Origin: Martelella alba
GTDB taxonomy: Bacteria > Pseudomonadota > Gammaproteobacteria > Enterobacterales > Enterobacteriaceae
NCBI RefSeq assembly: GCF_005217455.1
Contig: NZ_SZPQ01000046.1
Coordinates: 1 to 32,775, forward strand
Direction: 5' to 3'
DNA: 32,775 nt
The position numbers and the translations under genes were made by a program. The notes beneath the pieces were generated by a model, which was not told the DNA's origin, searched no databases, and saw only the letters and a list, made by a program, of their open reading frames with translations. Shown here piece after piece: positions 25,221-32,775 of this stretch (positions are counted from its first letter, which is position 1; every line of letters begins with the position of its first letter).

Positions 25221-25805
25221 ATGGAAAACGTAAACGCCGCCAATGCCCCGCGCGATGAGGTGTTGGCCTTGAATATCCCGCCGGGTTACGCGGTGGATCG
25301 ACGGCATATCGAAATCATGACCCGGCCGAATACCGATTTTTGGCAAAAGACCTGGTACGGCCATAGCGCCGCCAGTGGCCATGCTGTGCTGTTTCGGCTG
25401 CGCCATGACGAGGCGGTCAGCGTCATGCTGCATTTTACCCCCGAGCAGTGCTTCCAGCAGGCGGGTCTGATGCTTTATCAGGATGAACGCCATTGGGTTA
25501 AATTCGGCCTGGAAATGGAAGCGGATCATCGCGTTAAACTGGGCGTCACGCTCACCCGCGATGGCCATTCCGACTGGAATTGCCAGGAAATCGCAACGCC
25601 GATGGAGATGGCGCGGCATTTAAGGATAGGGCTGGGACGCGGCGCCTGGCGCTTTTTCCATCGCTCCATCGGCCCGTTCGGCGAACCGATGCGCATCGCG
25701 CCCGCCTTCGCCGCGACGGACCAGCCGCTGTTCGCCGGAGTGTTCGCCGCCAGCCCGGGCGAAACCGGATGCAAAGCGGTATTCACCCACCTGGAGTTTG
25801 AATAA
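25221..25805 (+). CDS. DUF1349 (YesU-like, concanavalin-type beta-sandwich) protein
   Basis: This 194-residue protein carries the DUF1349 pattern: WQKTWYGHSAASGHAVLFRL, followed by QQAGLMLYQDERHWVKFGLE, the most conserved part (aGLmly-D--W-K-G-E). It ends with FAGVFAASPGETGCKAVFTHLEFE. YesU and relatives have a lectin/glucanase-like jelly-roll fold, often near carbohydrate genes; their biochemical role is not settled. The ATG at 25221 is preferred because AGGA lies about nine bases upstream. An ATG at 25212 overlaps the previous stop but has no spacing to the ribosome site. No signal peptide, so cytoplasmic. Confidence 0.82.
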   Translation: MENVNAANAPRDEVLALNIPPGYAVDRRHIEIMTRPNTDFWQKTWYGHSAASGHAVLFRLRHDEAVSVMLHFTPEQCFQQAGLMLYQDERHWVKFGLEMEADHRVKLGVTLTRDGHSDWNCQEIATPMEMARHLRIGLGRGAWRFFHRSIGPFGEPMRIAPAFAATDQPLFAGVFAASPGETGCKAVFTHLEFE

Positions 25806-25823
25806 TATGCAGAGGGACAGGCA

Positions 25824-26591
25824 ATGGAAATGAAAGATAAAGTCGTTATCGTCACCGGCGCCGGCAGCGGCATCGGCGCGGCGGCCAGCCGGCTGTTTTA
25901 TGACGCGGGCGCGAGCGTGGTGCTGGTGGGAAGGCATCGGCAAAAACTGGCGAGCGCGGCCGAGGCGTTCGCCCCTGATCGACATGCCGTTATCACCGCG
26001 GACGTTGCCCGACGCGAGGAGGTGGAATCCCTTTATCGCCACGCGCTGGAAAAATTCCGGCGGCTGGACGTACTGGTGAATAACGCCGGCATACAAATAC
26101 CCGGCAATGTATTGCAGAGCAATTTCAGCAATTGGCACACGCTGGTGGCGAACAACCTCGATAGCGTTATGTTTAATTCCACTCTGGCGCTGCCCTATCT
26201 GCAAAAGACCGGCGGTTGTATCGTGAATATCTCTTCGGTATCCGGCATGAGGGGGGACTGGGGCGGCGCCCATTACTGCGCGGTGAAGGGCGCGATAGTG
26301 AATTTGACGCGCGCCATGGCCCTTGATCACGCCGCGGACGGCGTCAGAATCAATTGCGTCTGTCCCGGATTGACCCTGACCGATATGACGGCCGGGTTTT
26401 CCAAAGAGATCCTCGGGGCGTTTTACCGGCGTATTCCCTTGGGCCGCGCGGCGCGGCCGGCGGAAATCGCCGGCGCGATTCTTTTCCTCGCCAGCGAGGC
26501 GGCCAGCTTTATTACCGGGGCCGTGCTGCCGGTGGACGGCGGCGCCACCGCCTCCAACGGCCATCCGCAATTGCCGTTCGACGCGTTCTGA
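25824..26591 (+). CDS. Short-chain dehydrogenase/reductase
   Basis: This classical SDR of 255 residues has the cofactor-binding TGAGSGIG (residues 11-18), NNAG (87-89 region), catalytic Ser in NISSVSG, and YCAVK with Tyr151 and Lys155. It ends in the usual ITGAVLPVDGGAT. The residue after strand 2 is Arg (VLVGRHRQK), which suggests NADPH preference. It is the last gene of the five-gene operon and offers a second redox step. It is followed by a hairpin separating it from the oppositely oriented amidohydrolase gene. Confidence 0.93.
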   Translation: MEMKDKVVIVTGAGSGIGAAASRLFYDAGASVVLVGRHRQKLASAAEAFAPDRHAVITADVARREEVESLYRHALEKFRRLDVLVNNAGIQIPGNVLQSNFSNWHTLVANNLDSVMFNSTLALPYLQKTGGCIVNISSVSGMRGDWGGAHYCAVKGAIVNLTRAMALDHAADGVRINCVCPGLTLTDMTAGFSKEILGAFYRRIPLGRAARPAEIAGAILFLASEAASFITGAVLPVDGGATASNGHPQLPFDAF

Positions 26592-26608
26592 TCGGTTTTG
26601 ATGACCAA

Positions 26609-26645
26609 TCCCCGGCGGCTTATGCCGACTGACCGTCGCCGGGGA
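26609..26645. terminator. Hairpin between the two convergent metabolic operons
   Basis: TCCCCGGCG (26609-26617) pairs perfectly with CGCCGGGGA (26637-26645) around a 19-base loop, in the 63-base gap between converging genes. The location fits a bidirectional terminator, although there is no T-run. Confidence 0.5.
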
Positions 26646-26654
26646 CATCGCCGC

Positions 26655-27809
26655 CTAAAAATCCATTTGACGGAAAACGACTTGGCCGTCGCAAATCGTG
26701 AGCATGTTTTGCAATAGACCATCGCCGGCCAGTAGCTCCCCGTCTTTATCGAAAAAAGTCGTGGCCTGCTTTTTCATTTTCATGATACACACATCGGCGC
26801 AGGCGCCGTTTCGCAGCGTTCCTATCTTGTCCGCTTGTCCGATAATGCCCGCCGGCGTGGCCGTAACGGCTCTGACCACCTCCTGCAGCGGCATACCCAT
26901 GGCGATATACTTGGACATCAAGAAATTCAGGCTGAACATGATGCCCGGTTTCCAGGCACTGTAGCGGGTGATATCCGAAGAGATGATATCCGGATAAAAG
27001 TGTTGGGCGAAAGCCTGTCTGGCGACGCGGAAGCTGAACAGATTGATGCCTTGCGCGGCGTCAAAATAGACGCCGCGCCGTTGCGCCGAAAAGATGTCGG
27101 GAAGAACGTTGCCGTCGCCGTCGAGAATGGTATGCCCGGTGTCATGATAACAATGGGCGAAAACATCCCCCGGACGCAAAAAGCCCGCCAGCGTATCCAT
27201 CGTTATCAGGCAGTTGGGTACATGCACGCAAACAGCAAGGCCCACCTGCTCGGCCAGTCGCAGGGTATCCCTCAAAGGCGAATCGTCTTCGCCATACAGT
27301 TCCTTGCCGAAGCGTAATTTCAAACCGATAAGCGACGGGCGGTATTTCTCGCAACAGGCAATAATCTCGGGACCATTAATATGGCGGCCGTTGATTTTTT
27401 CCGGGTAGCCGCTATCGCCGCCCAGCGTCACCTGGCCGGCATGGGACACGTTCAGGTAATAAAATAACCGCATTCTGCTTCTGTCGATAATGGACCGCTG
27501 GAAAATATCGACGTTGCTCCAGCCGCAGGTCCCGGCGTCCACGGCCGTGGTGATGCCCGAAGGTAAAAAGGTGATATCCGGATCGATGCTGATAGCCGAA
27601 CCGCCGTAAAAAAAGTGGCTGTGAAAATCAATCAGGCCGGGCAAGACATAACAACCGGCGGCATCAATCACCTGCCCGGTTCGCGTTGGCTCCTCGGTTT
27701 TCGCATCAACGATCCGGTTGCCCTTGATGGCGATATCGGCGATGCGGTCAATTTTACGGGCGGGGTCGATAACGTGTCCGCCCCGGATGAGGATATCGAT
27801 GTCGCTCAC
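26655..27809 (-). CDS. Amidohydrolase/deacetylase-family metallohydrolase (EF0837/Atu3266-like)
   Basis: This is a 384-residue TIM-barrel hydrolase. Metal-binding residues are complete: HSH after DF (H63, H65), lysine in IGLKLRFG (K164, normally carboxylated), histidines in VCVHVPN (H196) and FAHCYHDT (H219), and the aspartate in IISSDITRYS (D279). This pattern matches the subgroup of enzymes such as Atu3266 and EF0837, which act on acylated hydroxy or amino acids, rather than dihydroorotase proper. It starts at a GTG overlapping the stop of the MFS gene by four bases, with AAGGAG upstream. It is the last gene of the minus-strand operon. By inference it deacylates the compound brought in by the linked importer. 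Confidence 0.88.
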   Translation of the reverse strand: MSDIDILIRGGHVIDPARKIDRIADIAIKGNRIVDAKTEEPTRTGQVIDAAGCYVLPGLIDFHSHFFYGGSAISIDPDITFLPSGITTAVDAGTCGWSNVDIFQRSIIDRSRMRLFYYLNVSHAGQVTLGGDSGYPEKINGRHINGPEIIACCEKYRPSLIGLKLRFGKELYGEDDSPLRDTLRLAEQVGLAVCVHVPNCLITMDTLAGFLRPGDVFAHCYHDTGHTILDGDGNVLPDIFSAQRRGVYFDAAQGINLFSFRVARQAFAQHFYPDIISSDITRYSAWKPGIMFSLNFLMSKYIAMGMPLQEVVRAVTATPAGIIGQADKIGTLRNGACADVCIMKMKKQATTFFDKDGELLAGDGLLQNMLTICDGQVVFRQMDF

Positions 27810-29104
27810 AGTGATTCTCCTTTCTTCAACCTCACGCCGGCGGTGCGGGGTTCAATGGGTTTTACCTCCGGCAGCCAGATGCCATAGGTGATGGCGCCGA
27901 CGATACCGATCACGCCGGCAATAACCAACGGCAGAATAAAAGAATGGGTCGCCTGCATGATCATGCCGACCATGATAGGCGAGATAATCCCGGCGAGATT
28001 GCCCACCATATTCTGTATTCCGCCGATGGTGGCAACGTTGGATTTGGACGGCGCCACATCGGAAGGCAGCGTCCACATGACCGCCGCCGCCAGAGTGGCG
28101 GAAAAGTTGGCCGTGCATAATGCCGCCATGGAGACGACGATAGTCGGGGAAAACGCGGCCAGCGCAATCGCGGTGCTGCCCAGCAAGCCTATTACCAGCG
28201 GGATTTTGCGCGCTTTGGTTAACGACGCGCCGCGCCGCACCAGCCCGTCTGATAGCCACCCCCCCGCCCAGCCGCCGATAATGGCCGCGATCCCAGGCAA
28301 CATGCCAATAAAACCGAACGAGAGCAGGGTCAGATGGAATGTCTGGATCAGGTAGGTGGGAAACCAGGTAAAGAAAAAATAGGAAACGAAATCAACGCAA
28401 AACAGGCCGACCGACATCGCCTGCACCGTGCGATTGGCGCAGAGCTGGCGAATGGTCATCGGGTTATCCTGTTGCTGGGGGGCGTCAACGCCTATCAACG
28501 CTTTTTCCTGCGGACTGACCGTCGGGTGATGCTCAGGATCGCGGTAGTAAAGATACCAGGCCAGGGCCCATAAGATGGCGGCGGCGCCGATGACGATAAA
28601 GGCGGTGCGCCAACTTGTCCAGGCGATGAGCGCGGACACCAGCGGGATCACTAATGTGCCGCCAATCTTGCTGCCGTTATTATAGGTGGCCGTGGCGGAA
28701 GTGCGCTCCCGGACCGGGAACCACTTGGTGACGGTGGCGGAACATACCGGGTAGGTCGGCGCCTCGGCGGTACCTAGCAGCATGCGCAGGGCGATAAGGC
28801 CCGGAATGCTTTTTATCAGGCCGGTGCCGAGGGTGGCGATACCCCAGCCGAGACTGCTTAGGGTGAATACGATGCGCGAGCCGAGCTTATCGACCAGATA
28901 GCCCCCCGGCAGTTGGAAAAACGTGTAACACCAAAAAAAAGCGGAAAGAATAACGCCGCTTTCCGTCGCGCTTAATTTCAGGTCATGTGAAATAAAGGGC
29001 AAGGCCACACTGACCGCCGCCCGATCAATATAATTTATGCCGATGCCCAGCGTCATTAACGCCAGGATCCCATAGCGGATATAGGTGTTCTTTGCAGGAT
29101 GCAT
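27806..29104 (-). CDS. MFS importer, anion:cation symporter family
   Basis: This is a 432-residue inner-membrane transporter with the 12-helix MFS layout. The ACS-family start is clear: GIGINYIDRAAVSVALPFIS with the TM1 N-Y-x-D-R pattern. Other family features are FQLPGGYLVDKLGSR, the motif A loop, and LRMLLGTAEAPTYPV. Relatives (GudP, GarP, ExuT, LgoT) import sugar acids such as glucarate, galactarate and hexuronates. This points to a carboxylate substrate for the operon. The gap of 210 bases upstream may hold a secondary promoter; a GGAAGAGG ribosome site precedes the ATG. It overlaps the amidohydrolase start (GTGA). Confidence 0.93.
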   Translation of the reverse strand: MHPAKNTYIRYGILALMTLGIGINYIDRAAVSVALPFISHDLKLSATESGVILSAFFWCYTFFQLPGGYLVDKLGSRIVFTLSSLGWGIATLGTGLIKSIPGLIALRMLLGTAEAPTYPVCSATVTKWFPVRERTSATATYNNGSKIGGTLVIPLVSALIAWTSWRTAFIVIGAAAILWALAWYLYYRDPEHHPTVSPQEKALIGVDAPQQQDNPMTIRQLCANRTVQAMSVGLFCVDFVSYFFFTWFPTYLIQTFHLTLLSFGFIGMLPGIAAIIGGWAGGWLSDGLVRRGASLTKARKIPLVIGLLGSTAIALAAFSPTIVVSMAALCTANFSATLAAAVMWTLPSDVAPSKSNVATIGGIQNMVGNLAGIISPIMVGMIMQATHSFILPLVIAGVIGIVGAITYGIWLPEVKPIEPRTAGVRLKKGESL

Positions 29105-29314
29105 TATTGTCCTCTTCCAGTCTCTGTCTTTTTATTATTACGCATGTCGAGCGGTCGGTAAGTTTGCCGGTATTTACAACTACGCGATAATTCCCCCTTT
29201 TTCTATTAGGAAAAAGAGAATGAATGATGCCTGTACTCGAAAACCCCAAACCGCCCCTTTTTTATTGGCCGTCGTGTTCAATACAAATAGTCAAGATGAT
29301 GAGAAACCAAAGCG

Positions 29315-30265
29315 TTATAGACCCACCACATTCGGCGGCGTTTTATTTTCAATCAGCAAGTCTATGATTTGCCGCACGCAATGATTGCCGACCGCATTGA
29401 CCGCGCCTTCGGTGTAACCGGCGATATGCGCCGTGGGGAGCAGGTTTTTCAAGGTAAACAACGGGTGGCGCGTGACCGGTTCCTCGCTGAACGCATCCAG
29501 CGCCGCGCCCGCGATGTCTTTATTGACCAGGGCCTGATATAAATCATCTTCATTGACGATACCGCCTCGCGCCGCATTGATGAGATAGGCGGTTTTTTTC
29601 ATTTTGCTCAGCCGCCCGGCGTCGAAAAGATGGGTGCTTTGCGGGGTGAGGGGCATATGGATACTGATGAAATCGCTTTCCTCCACCAGCCTGTCAAGTT
29701 CAACAAAAGTGACATGGTGTGTTTCGGCGAAGGCATTGTCCTGAAAGGGATCGTATGCCAACACCCGCATATCGAATCCGCTCGCCCGACGGGCAACCCC
29801 TTTACCGATATTACCCAGGCCAACGATCCCTAGCGTTTTACCGTAAACATCGGCGGCGAAAACGCGCGGCCAGGCCCCTTGCCGGGTCTGGTCAATGGCG
29901 TCGGGCAGCAGCCTGGCGCAATTAAGAATTTGCGCGAAGGCGAAATCCGCAACGGCGTGACGGTTGGCGTTGGGCACATTGGTCACCAGGATCGATCTTT
30001 GCCTGGCGGCGCGGGTATCGATATTATCGATACCCACGCCATGTTTGGCGATGATTCTAAGCTGGGGCAACGCGTCCATCAGGCGGGCGTCGATATCTTC
30101 TAGACCGGCGATGATGGCCGCGATTTGGCGGCGGACATCTTCCGGTTGTTGCAACACCTCTGCAACGGTACGACAGGCCAGATAGGAAAACCGGTTCGCC
30201 ATGAGGGTTTTGATGGCGGAGTCATCATATTTGGCAAATGAAGGAGACAGCGATAAAACATACAT
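29315..30265 (-). CDS. D-2-hydroxyacid dehydrogenase
   Basis: This 316-residue member of the D-isomer-specific 2-hydroxyacid dehydrogenase family interconverts a 2-keto acid and its D-hydroxy acid. Visible are KHGVGIDNID in the substrate domain, the NAD-binding GIVGLGNIGKGVARR, an Asp after the second strand (AYDPF), catalytic Arg in NAARGG (R233), Glu in FSEEP (E262) and His in TAHIAGYT (H280). The Asp suggests NAD over NADP. It most resembles the phosphoglycerate/hydroxypyruvate-reductase branch. GAGG five bases before the ATG supports the start. It belongs to the minus-strand sugar-acid operon. Confidence 0.93.
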   Translation of the reverse strand: MYVLSLSPSFAKYDDSAIKTLMANRFSYLACRTVAEVLQQPEDVRRQIAAIIAGLEDIDARLMDALPQLRIIAKHGVGIDNIDTRAARQRSILVTNVPNANRHAVADFAFAQILNCARLLPDAIDQTRQGAWPRVFAADVYGKTLGIVGLGNIGKGVARRASGFDMRVLAYDPFQDNAFAETHHVTFVELDRLVEESDFISIHMPLTPQSTHLFDAGRLSKMKKTAYLINAARGGIVNEDDLYQALVNKDIAGAALDAFSEEPVTRHPLFTLKNLLPTAHIAGYTEGAVNAVGNHCVRQIIDLLIENKTPPNVVGL

Positions 30266-30289
30266 AATGGCCTCAATAGTGTTTAAACT

Positions 30290-30331
30290 CGTTATGCTTC
30301 ACGTTGCCTCTTTGTCGGCCGCAACTGGAAG
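30290..30331. repeat. Repeat-family copy between aldolase and dehydrogenase genes
   Basis: The arms CTTCACGTTGC (30297-30307) and GCAACTGGAAG (30321-30331) form an imperfect inverted repeat. The left side matches the element at 1025-1046 at 18 of 22 positions by hand alignment. It sits in the 119-base gap between two genes of one operon, where it would be transcribed. Confidence 0.45.
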
Positions 30332-30384
30332 TCTGTCGAGTTTATTTTGGTCGTACTTTCCCTTTGGCGCTTTGCCGGCCGCGT

Positions 30385-31269
30385 TTACCGGTATCTTTCC
30401 AGTATTTGGCGGATTTTTTCTTCATCCTCCGCGCTGTAATAGACCGGGAAGCGACTCTCGCCGGCGTCATGCCCCATTAATTGCACCGCTTTTTTTACCG
30501 TGGCCGAGAAAAACAGCGAGACATCGCCCAGTTCTTTACGCAGCCCGCCGAGACTCTCCTGCGCCCGGCGCGACTGCGTGATATTGCCGGCCTTGAACTC
30601 GGCCCAGACCCTTTGCACCACCGCCGGCGCGATGTTGGCCATTCCCGAAATACAGGCGACGGCGCCGGCGACAAAGCCCTCATGCACCAACGCGTCGGGG
30701 CCGGTCAACACATCGAAGCCCTCGATATCTTTTGTCGCATCGATAAGGGATTGTAATGATTCCAGTGTGCCGGTGGTGTCTTTAATTCCAATGATTTGCG
30801 GATGCCGCGCCAGCTCACGAACGGTTTCCGGCCGCAGGGCGTTACCCGTCCTCGCCGGAATGTTGTACAGATACATCGGCGCGGTTATGGCATCGGCGAT
30901 TTGGGTAAAGTGGCGGATCAATTCGTGTTGTTTGAGCGGCACGAACCAGGGCGTTATCACCGAAACCGCATCCACGCCCAGTGCGGCAATCTGTTTGCCC
31001 AATCGAAGGGTATTCCGGGTGGAGATTTCACCAATGTGGCTGACCACCGGCACGCTTCCCCCGGCGGTCTGAACGCAGGTTTCGGTAATCGCGATTTTTT
31101 CCCGCTCGCTCAGCACGAAAAATTCGCCGTTTGTTCCACAGCAAAATATCCCGTTGCCGTTAGCCGCCTGCCGCTTCACCTGTTGGGCCATCATGAGCGG
31201 GTCATACTCGCCTTGCCCATCGAAGGGCGTCAGGATCGCGGCCAGCACGCCCTCAATTTTCTTGGTCAT
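30385..31269 (-). CDS. DapA-family aldolase (KDG/YagE-like)
   Basis: This 294-residue class I aldolase of the DHDPS/N-acetylneuraminate lyase superfamily forms a Schiff base with a 2-keto acid. The carboxylate-binding loop is GTNGEFFVLS, the catalytic tyrosine is in YLYNIPARTG (Y135) and the Schiff-base lysine is in IIGIKDTTG (K163). GTNGE and NIPARTG are common in the 2-keto-3-deoxy sugar-acid aldolases YagE and YjhH, rather than in lysine-biosynthetic DapA. The reaction is thus likely to be cleavage of a 2-keto-3-deoxy acid into pyruvate and an aldehyde. AAGGAAGG precedes the ATG. The iron dehydrogenase gene ends 27 bases upstream. Confidence 0.92.
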   Translation of the reverse strand: MTKKIEGVLAAILTPFDGQGEYDPLMMAQQVKRQAANGNGIFCCGTNGEFFVLSEREKIAITETCVQTAGGSVPVVSHIGEISTRNTLRLGKQIAALGVDAVSVITPWFVPLKQHELIRHFTQIADAITAPMYLYNIPARTGNALRPETVRELARHPQIIGIKDTTGTLESLQSLIDATKDIEGFDVLTGPDALVHEGFVAGAVACISGMANIAPAVVQRVWAEFKAGNITQSRRAQESLGGLRKELGDVSLFFSATVKKAVQLMGHDAGESRFPVYYSAEDEEKIRQILERYR

Positions 31270-31296
31270 TTTTCTGCCTTCCTTATGGACATGCCG

Positions 31297-32442
31297 TTAA
31301 TGGCTTCGGGGAAACAGCGACAAATAAACCGCCCGGACATCGTCGGCGCCCACGGTCATCGGTACGTTTTTCATCAGCCGCTGCACGTCCAGGGCCGCTT
31401 CCACCAAATAGGGCAAATGGTCGGGACCGATACCCAACTCGTCCAGGCCGGCCGGCAGATTAAGCCGCTTCACCAACGCGGCGAAGTAGTCCACCAAGGC
31501 ATGGGATTTCTCCTCTTCGCTAAGTGGCGTCTTTGCCCCGGGCAGCACATCGTAGACCTGAGCGAATTTGCTCACGACGGCGGGACGCACGAAACGCATG
31601 CAGGGCGCCAATAGAATGGCGTTGGCCACGCCATGGGGAATATGGTATTTGCCGCCGAGGGGATAGGACATCGCATGGACCAAATGGGTACCGGCGTGAG
31701 CGATGGCCGCGCCGCCATAATAAGAAGCCCACAGCATATTCAGTCGGGCCTCGAGGTTTTGCGGTTCGGTTACGGCCGTTTCCAGGTTGGCGAACAGTTT
31801 TTTCAAGCCTATCAGCGCATAATTATCGCTGACCGGATTGGCGACGGTGGCCGTGAAGCACTCGATCAGATGGCAGAGCGCGTCAATGCCGGTGGAGGAG
31901 GCGATGCGCGGCGGCATTGAGGTGGTCAGCTCGGGGATCAACGCGACATAATCCGGCAGCATAACCGGAGAGATGATACCCACTTTGGTCTCTTTTTCCA
32001 CAATGGCCAGGATGGCGTTGGGCGTCGCTTCCGAGCCGGTGCCCGCCGTGGTCGGGATCAGCAGTGAGGACGCGCGGGCGACCGGTTTCCCGCCCGCCAG
32101 CAGTTGCTCCAGCGTGGGGGCCCCATCGACGCAGAGTACGGACAGCAGTTTGGCGACATCCAGTACGCTGCCGCCGCCGATACCGATCACCAGATCCGCC
32201 TTGCGGGTCGCCAATTGAGTAAGAATGGCCGCCATATCGTGCTGGCTGGGTTCCGCCGGCACGTTGTCGATTAAGGTCAGGGCGGATACGTTGGCTCGCA
32301 CATGCGCAATCAGGGTTTGAACGGCGGGGATGCCGACGATATTTCCATCGGTCACCAGCAATACGGTTTGCTTACCCGACAAGATATAGCGAATGTCGTC
32401 CAGGCTCTGAAAGCCGCTGATAATGGTACTATTGATATTCAT
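31297..32442 (-). CDS. Iron-containing alcohol dehydrogenase
   Basis: This group III (metal-dependent) alcohol dehydrogenase of 381 residues has the NAD-binding IGIGGGSVLDVAK and TTAGTGSEAT. Metal ligands are Asp187 and His191 in TGIDALCHLIE, His256 in HLVHAMSYPLGG, and His270 in HIPHG. Relatives reduce lactaldehyde, glycolaldehyde, 4-hydroxybutyraldehyde or maleylacetate. Here it would most simply reduce the aldehyde freed by the DapA-type aldolase. It is the first gene of the minus-strand operon and is divergent from a PdxA-family gene. Confidence 0.93.
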   Translation of the reverse strand: MNINSTIISGFQSLDDIRYILSGKQTVLLVTDGNIVGIPAVQTLIAHVRANVSALTLIDNVPAEPSQHDMAAILTQLATRKADLVIGIGGGSVLDVAKLLSVLCVDGAPTLEQLLAGGKPVARASSLLIPTTAGTGSEATPNAILAIVEKETKVGIISPVMLPDYVALIPELTTSMPPRIASSTGIDALCHLIECFTATVANPVSDNYALIGLKKLFANLETAVTEPQNLEARLNMLWASYYGGAAIAHAGTHLVHAMSYPLGGKYHIPHGVANAILLAPCMRFVRPAVVSKFAQVYDVLPGAKTPLSEEEKSHALVDYFAALVKRLNLPAGLDELGIGPDHLPYLVEAALDVQRLMKNVPMTVGADDVRAVYLSLFPRSH

Positions 32443-32504
32443 GCCTTTTCTCTTTCTCTCCTCGCGCCGGTCGTAATCCTGGTGATTTTATTTGGTCATT
32501 TTCA

Positions 32505-32520
32505 CCTGAGTCTGATCACA
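32505..32520. promoter_or_regulatory. CRP-like site 1
   Basis: CCTGA-N6-TCACA at 32505-32520 matches the CRP consensus (TGTGA-N6-TCACA) at eight of ten core positions. It lies 63 bases upstream of the iron dehydrogenase start, in the divergent region. Confidence 0.45.
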
Positions 32521-32559
32521 GATTATGGCTTTTTTATAGAACATAGGGGTTTTTATTAA

Positions 32560-32575
32560 CTTGACATTGCTCACA
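32560..32575. promoter_or_regulatory. CRP-like site 2
   Basis: CTTGA-N6-TCACA at 32560-32575 has the same eight-of-ten match and is 55 bases from site 1, about five helical turns. It overlaps a TTGACA (32561-32566) that could be a -35 for the plus-strand gene. Confidence 0.4.
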
Positions 32576-32601
32576 TTTAATCAAATATGCTTTAATATAA
32601 T
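32561..32601 (+). promoter_or_regulatory. Possible promoter of the PdxA-family gene
   Basis: A consensus TTGACA (32561-32566) is followed by TATGCT at 32586-32591 (19-base spacer), and a consensus TATAAT lies at 32596-32601 without a good -35 at 17 bases. One of these is likely to be used; which one cannot be decided by reading. Confidence 0.4.
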
Positions 32602-32712
32602 CATAATGCAACAAGCATAGCACGACAAATCCTGTGTGGGTATGACGAAAGCCGATGGCTTAGCGATGCAAGCACCCCGACAAACGTTGTCCGATGAGTG
32701 AGGAGACATCGA

Positions 32713-32775
32713 GTGAGTAAAGCCATAGCGGTGACCATGGGCGATCCGGCGGGCATCGGTCCGGAAATTATCATC
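32713..32775 (+). CDS. PdxA-family dehydrogenase, N-terminal fragment (3' end outside window)
   Basis: Only 21 residues are present, but AVTMGDPAGIGPEI is the hallmark start of the PdxA family. The GTG at 32713 has AGGAG seven bases upstream, and no ATG in frame fits better. True PdxA makes pyridoxine precursor from 4-phosphohydroxy-L-threonine. PdxA2-type paralogues oxidise phosphorylated threonate or erythronate in sugar-acid catabolism. Divergence from an aldolase/dehydrogenase/importer operon favours the PdxA2 role; this is inference. Confidence 0.8.
   Translation, partial: MSKAIAVTMGDPAGIGPEIII

Noticed and set aside
30796-31614. 272-codon plus-strand ORF opposite the aldolase and iron dehydrogenase
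   Set aside because: It spans two clear minus-strand genes and the gap between them. Its product is His/Gln/Arg-rich without family motifs.
1-32775. CRISPR arrays, tRNA or rRNA genes, riboswitches
   Set aside because: No regularly spaced identical repeats, cloverleaf sequences or conserved rRNA/riboswitch motifs were noticed on either strand.

Overview
The window reads as chromosomal DNA of an enterobacterial gammaproteobacterium, possibly of the Pectobacteriaceae/Sodalis type. It is GC-rich by eye and carries an Escherichia-style sigma-28 promoter, CRP-like sites and an EnvZ/OmpR-type two-component pair. Its intergenic palindromic repeats, built on CATACTTCA and a GATGCAACT-type core, resemble repeats I know from that group. 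No tRNA, rRNA or CRISPR array is visible. The exact genus cannot be settled from the sequence alone.

Left part (1-10 kb): the end of a DeoR-type repressor, then a chemoreceptor behind a near-perfect sigma-28 promoter with repeat elements in its leader. Next comes a LysR regulator divergent from an operon in which two different ureohydrolase (agmatinase/arginase superfamily) genes flank a polar amino-acid ABC transporter. The first ureohydrolase is frameshifted in a run of nine Gs. A Phd/ParE-like toxin-antitoxin pair and a decayed IS66-like remnant follow. The operon looks like an import-and-hydrolyse system for a guanidino compound.

Middle (9.4-22.2 kb): a LysR regulator divergent from an aldehyde dehydrogenase; a translationally coupled tripartite efflux operon (periplasmic adaptor, DHA2 pump, NodT-type outer-membrane factor) divergent from a CecR-like TetR regulator; a ketopantoate-reductase family protein and an alpha/beta hydrolase; and an OmpR/EnvZ-like pair divergent from a MipA/OmpV porin-like gene. 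An ordered array of four GTTAC half-sites lies between that pair and the porin gene.

Right part (22.3-32.8 kb): two convergent metabolic operons. The plus-strand operon encodes a class III aminotransferase with a cysteine cluster, a zinc alcohol dehydrogenase, a Dabb-domain protein, a DUF1349 protein and an SDR. The minus-strand operon encodes an iron alcohol dehydrogenase, a DapA/KDG-type aldolase, a D-2-hydroxyacid dehydrogenase, an ACS-type MFS importer and an EF0837/Atu3266-type amidohydrolase. It diverges from a PdxA-family gene cut by the window edge, with two CRP-like sites in between. This half looks like uptake and breakdown of a sugar acid or acylated hydroxy/amino acid beside an amino-polyol oxidation/transamination module. 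The five-gene plus-strand operon is the best candidate for an undescribed pathway.
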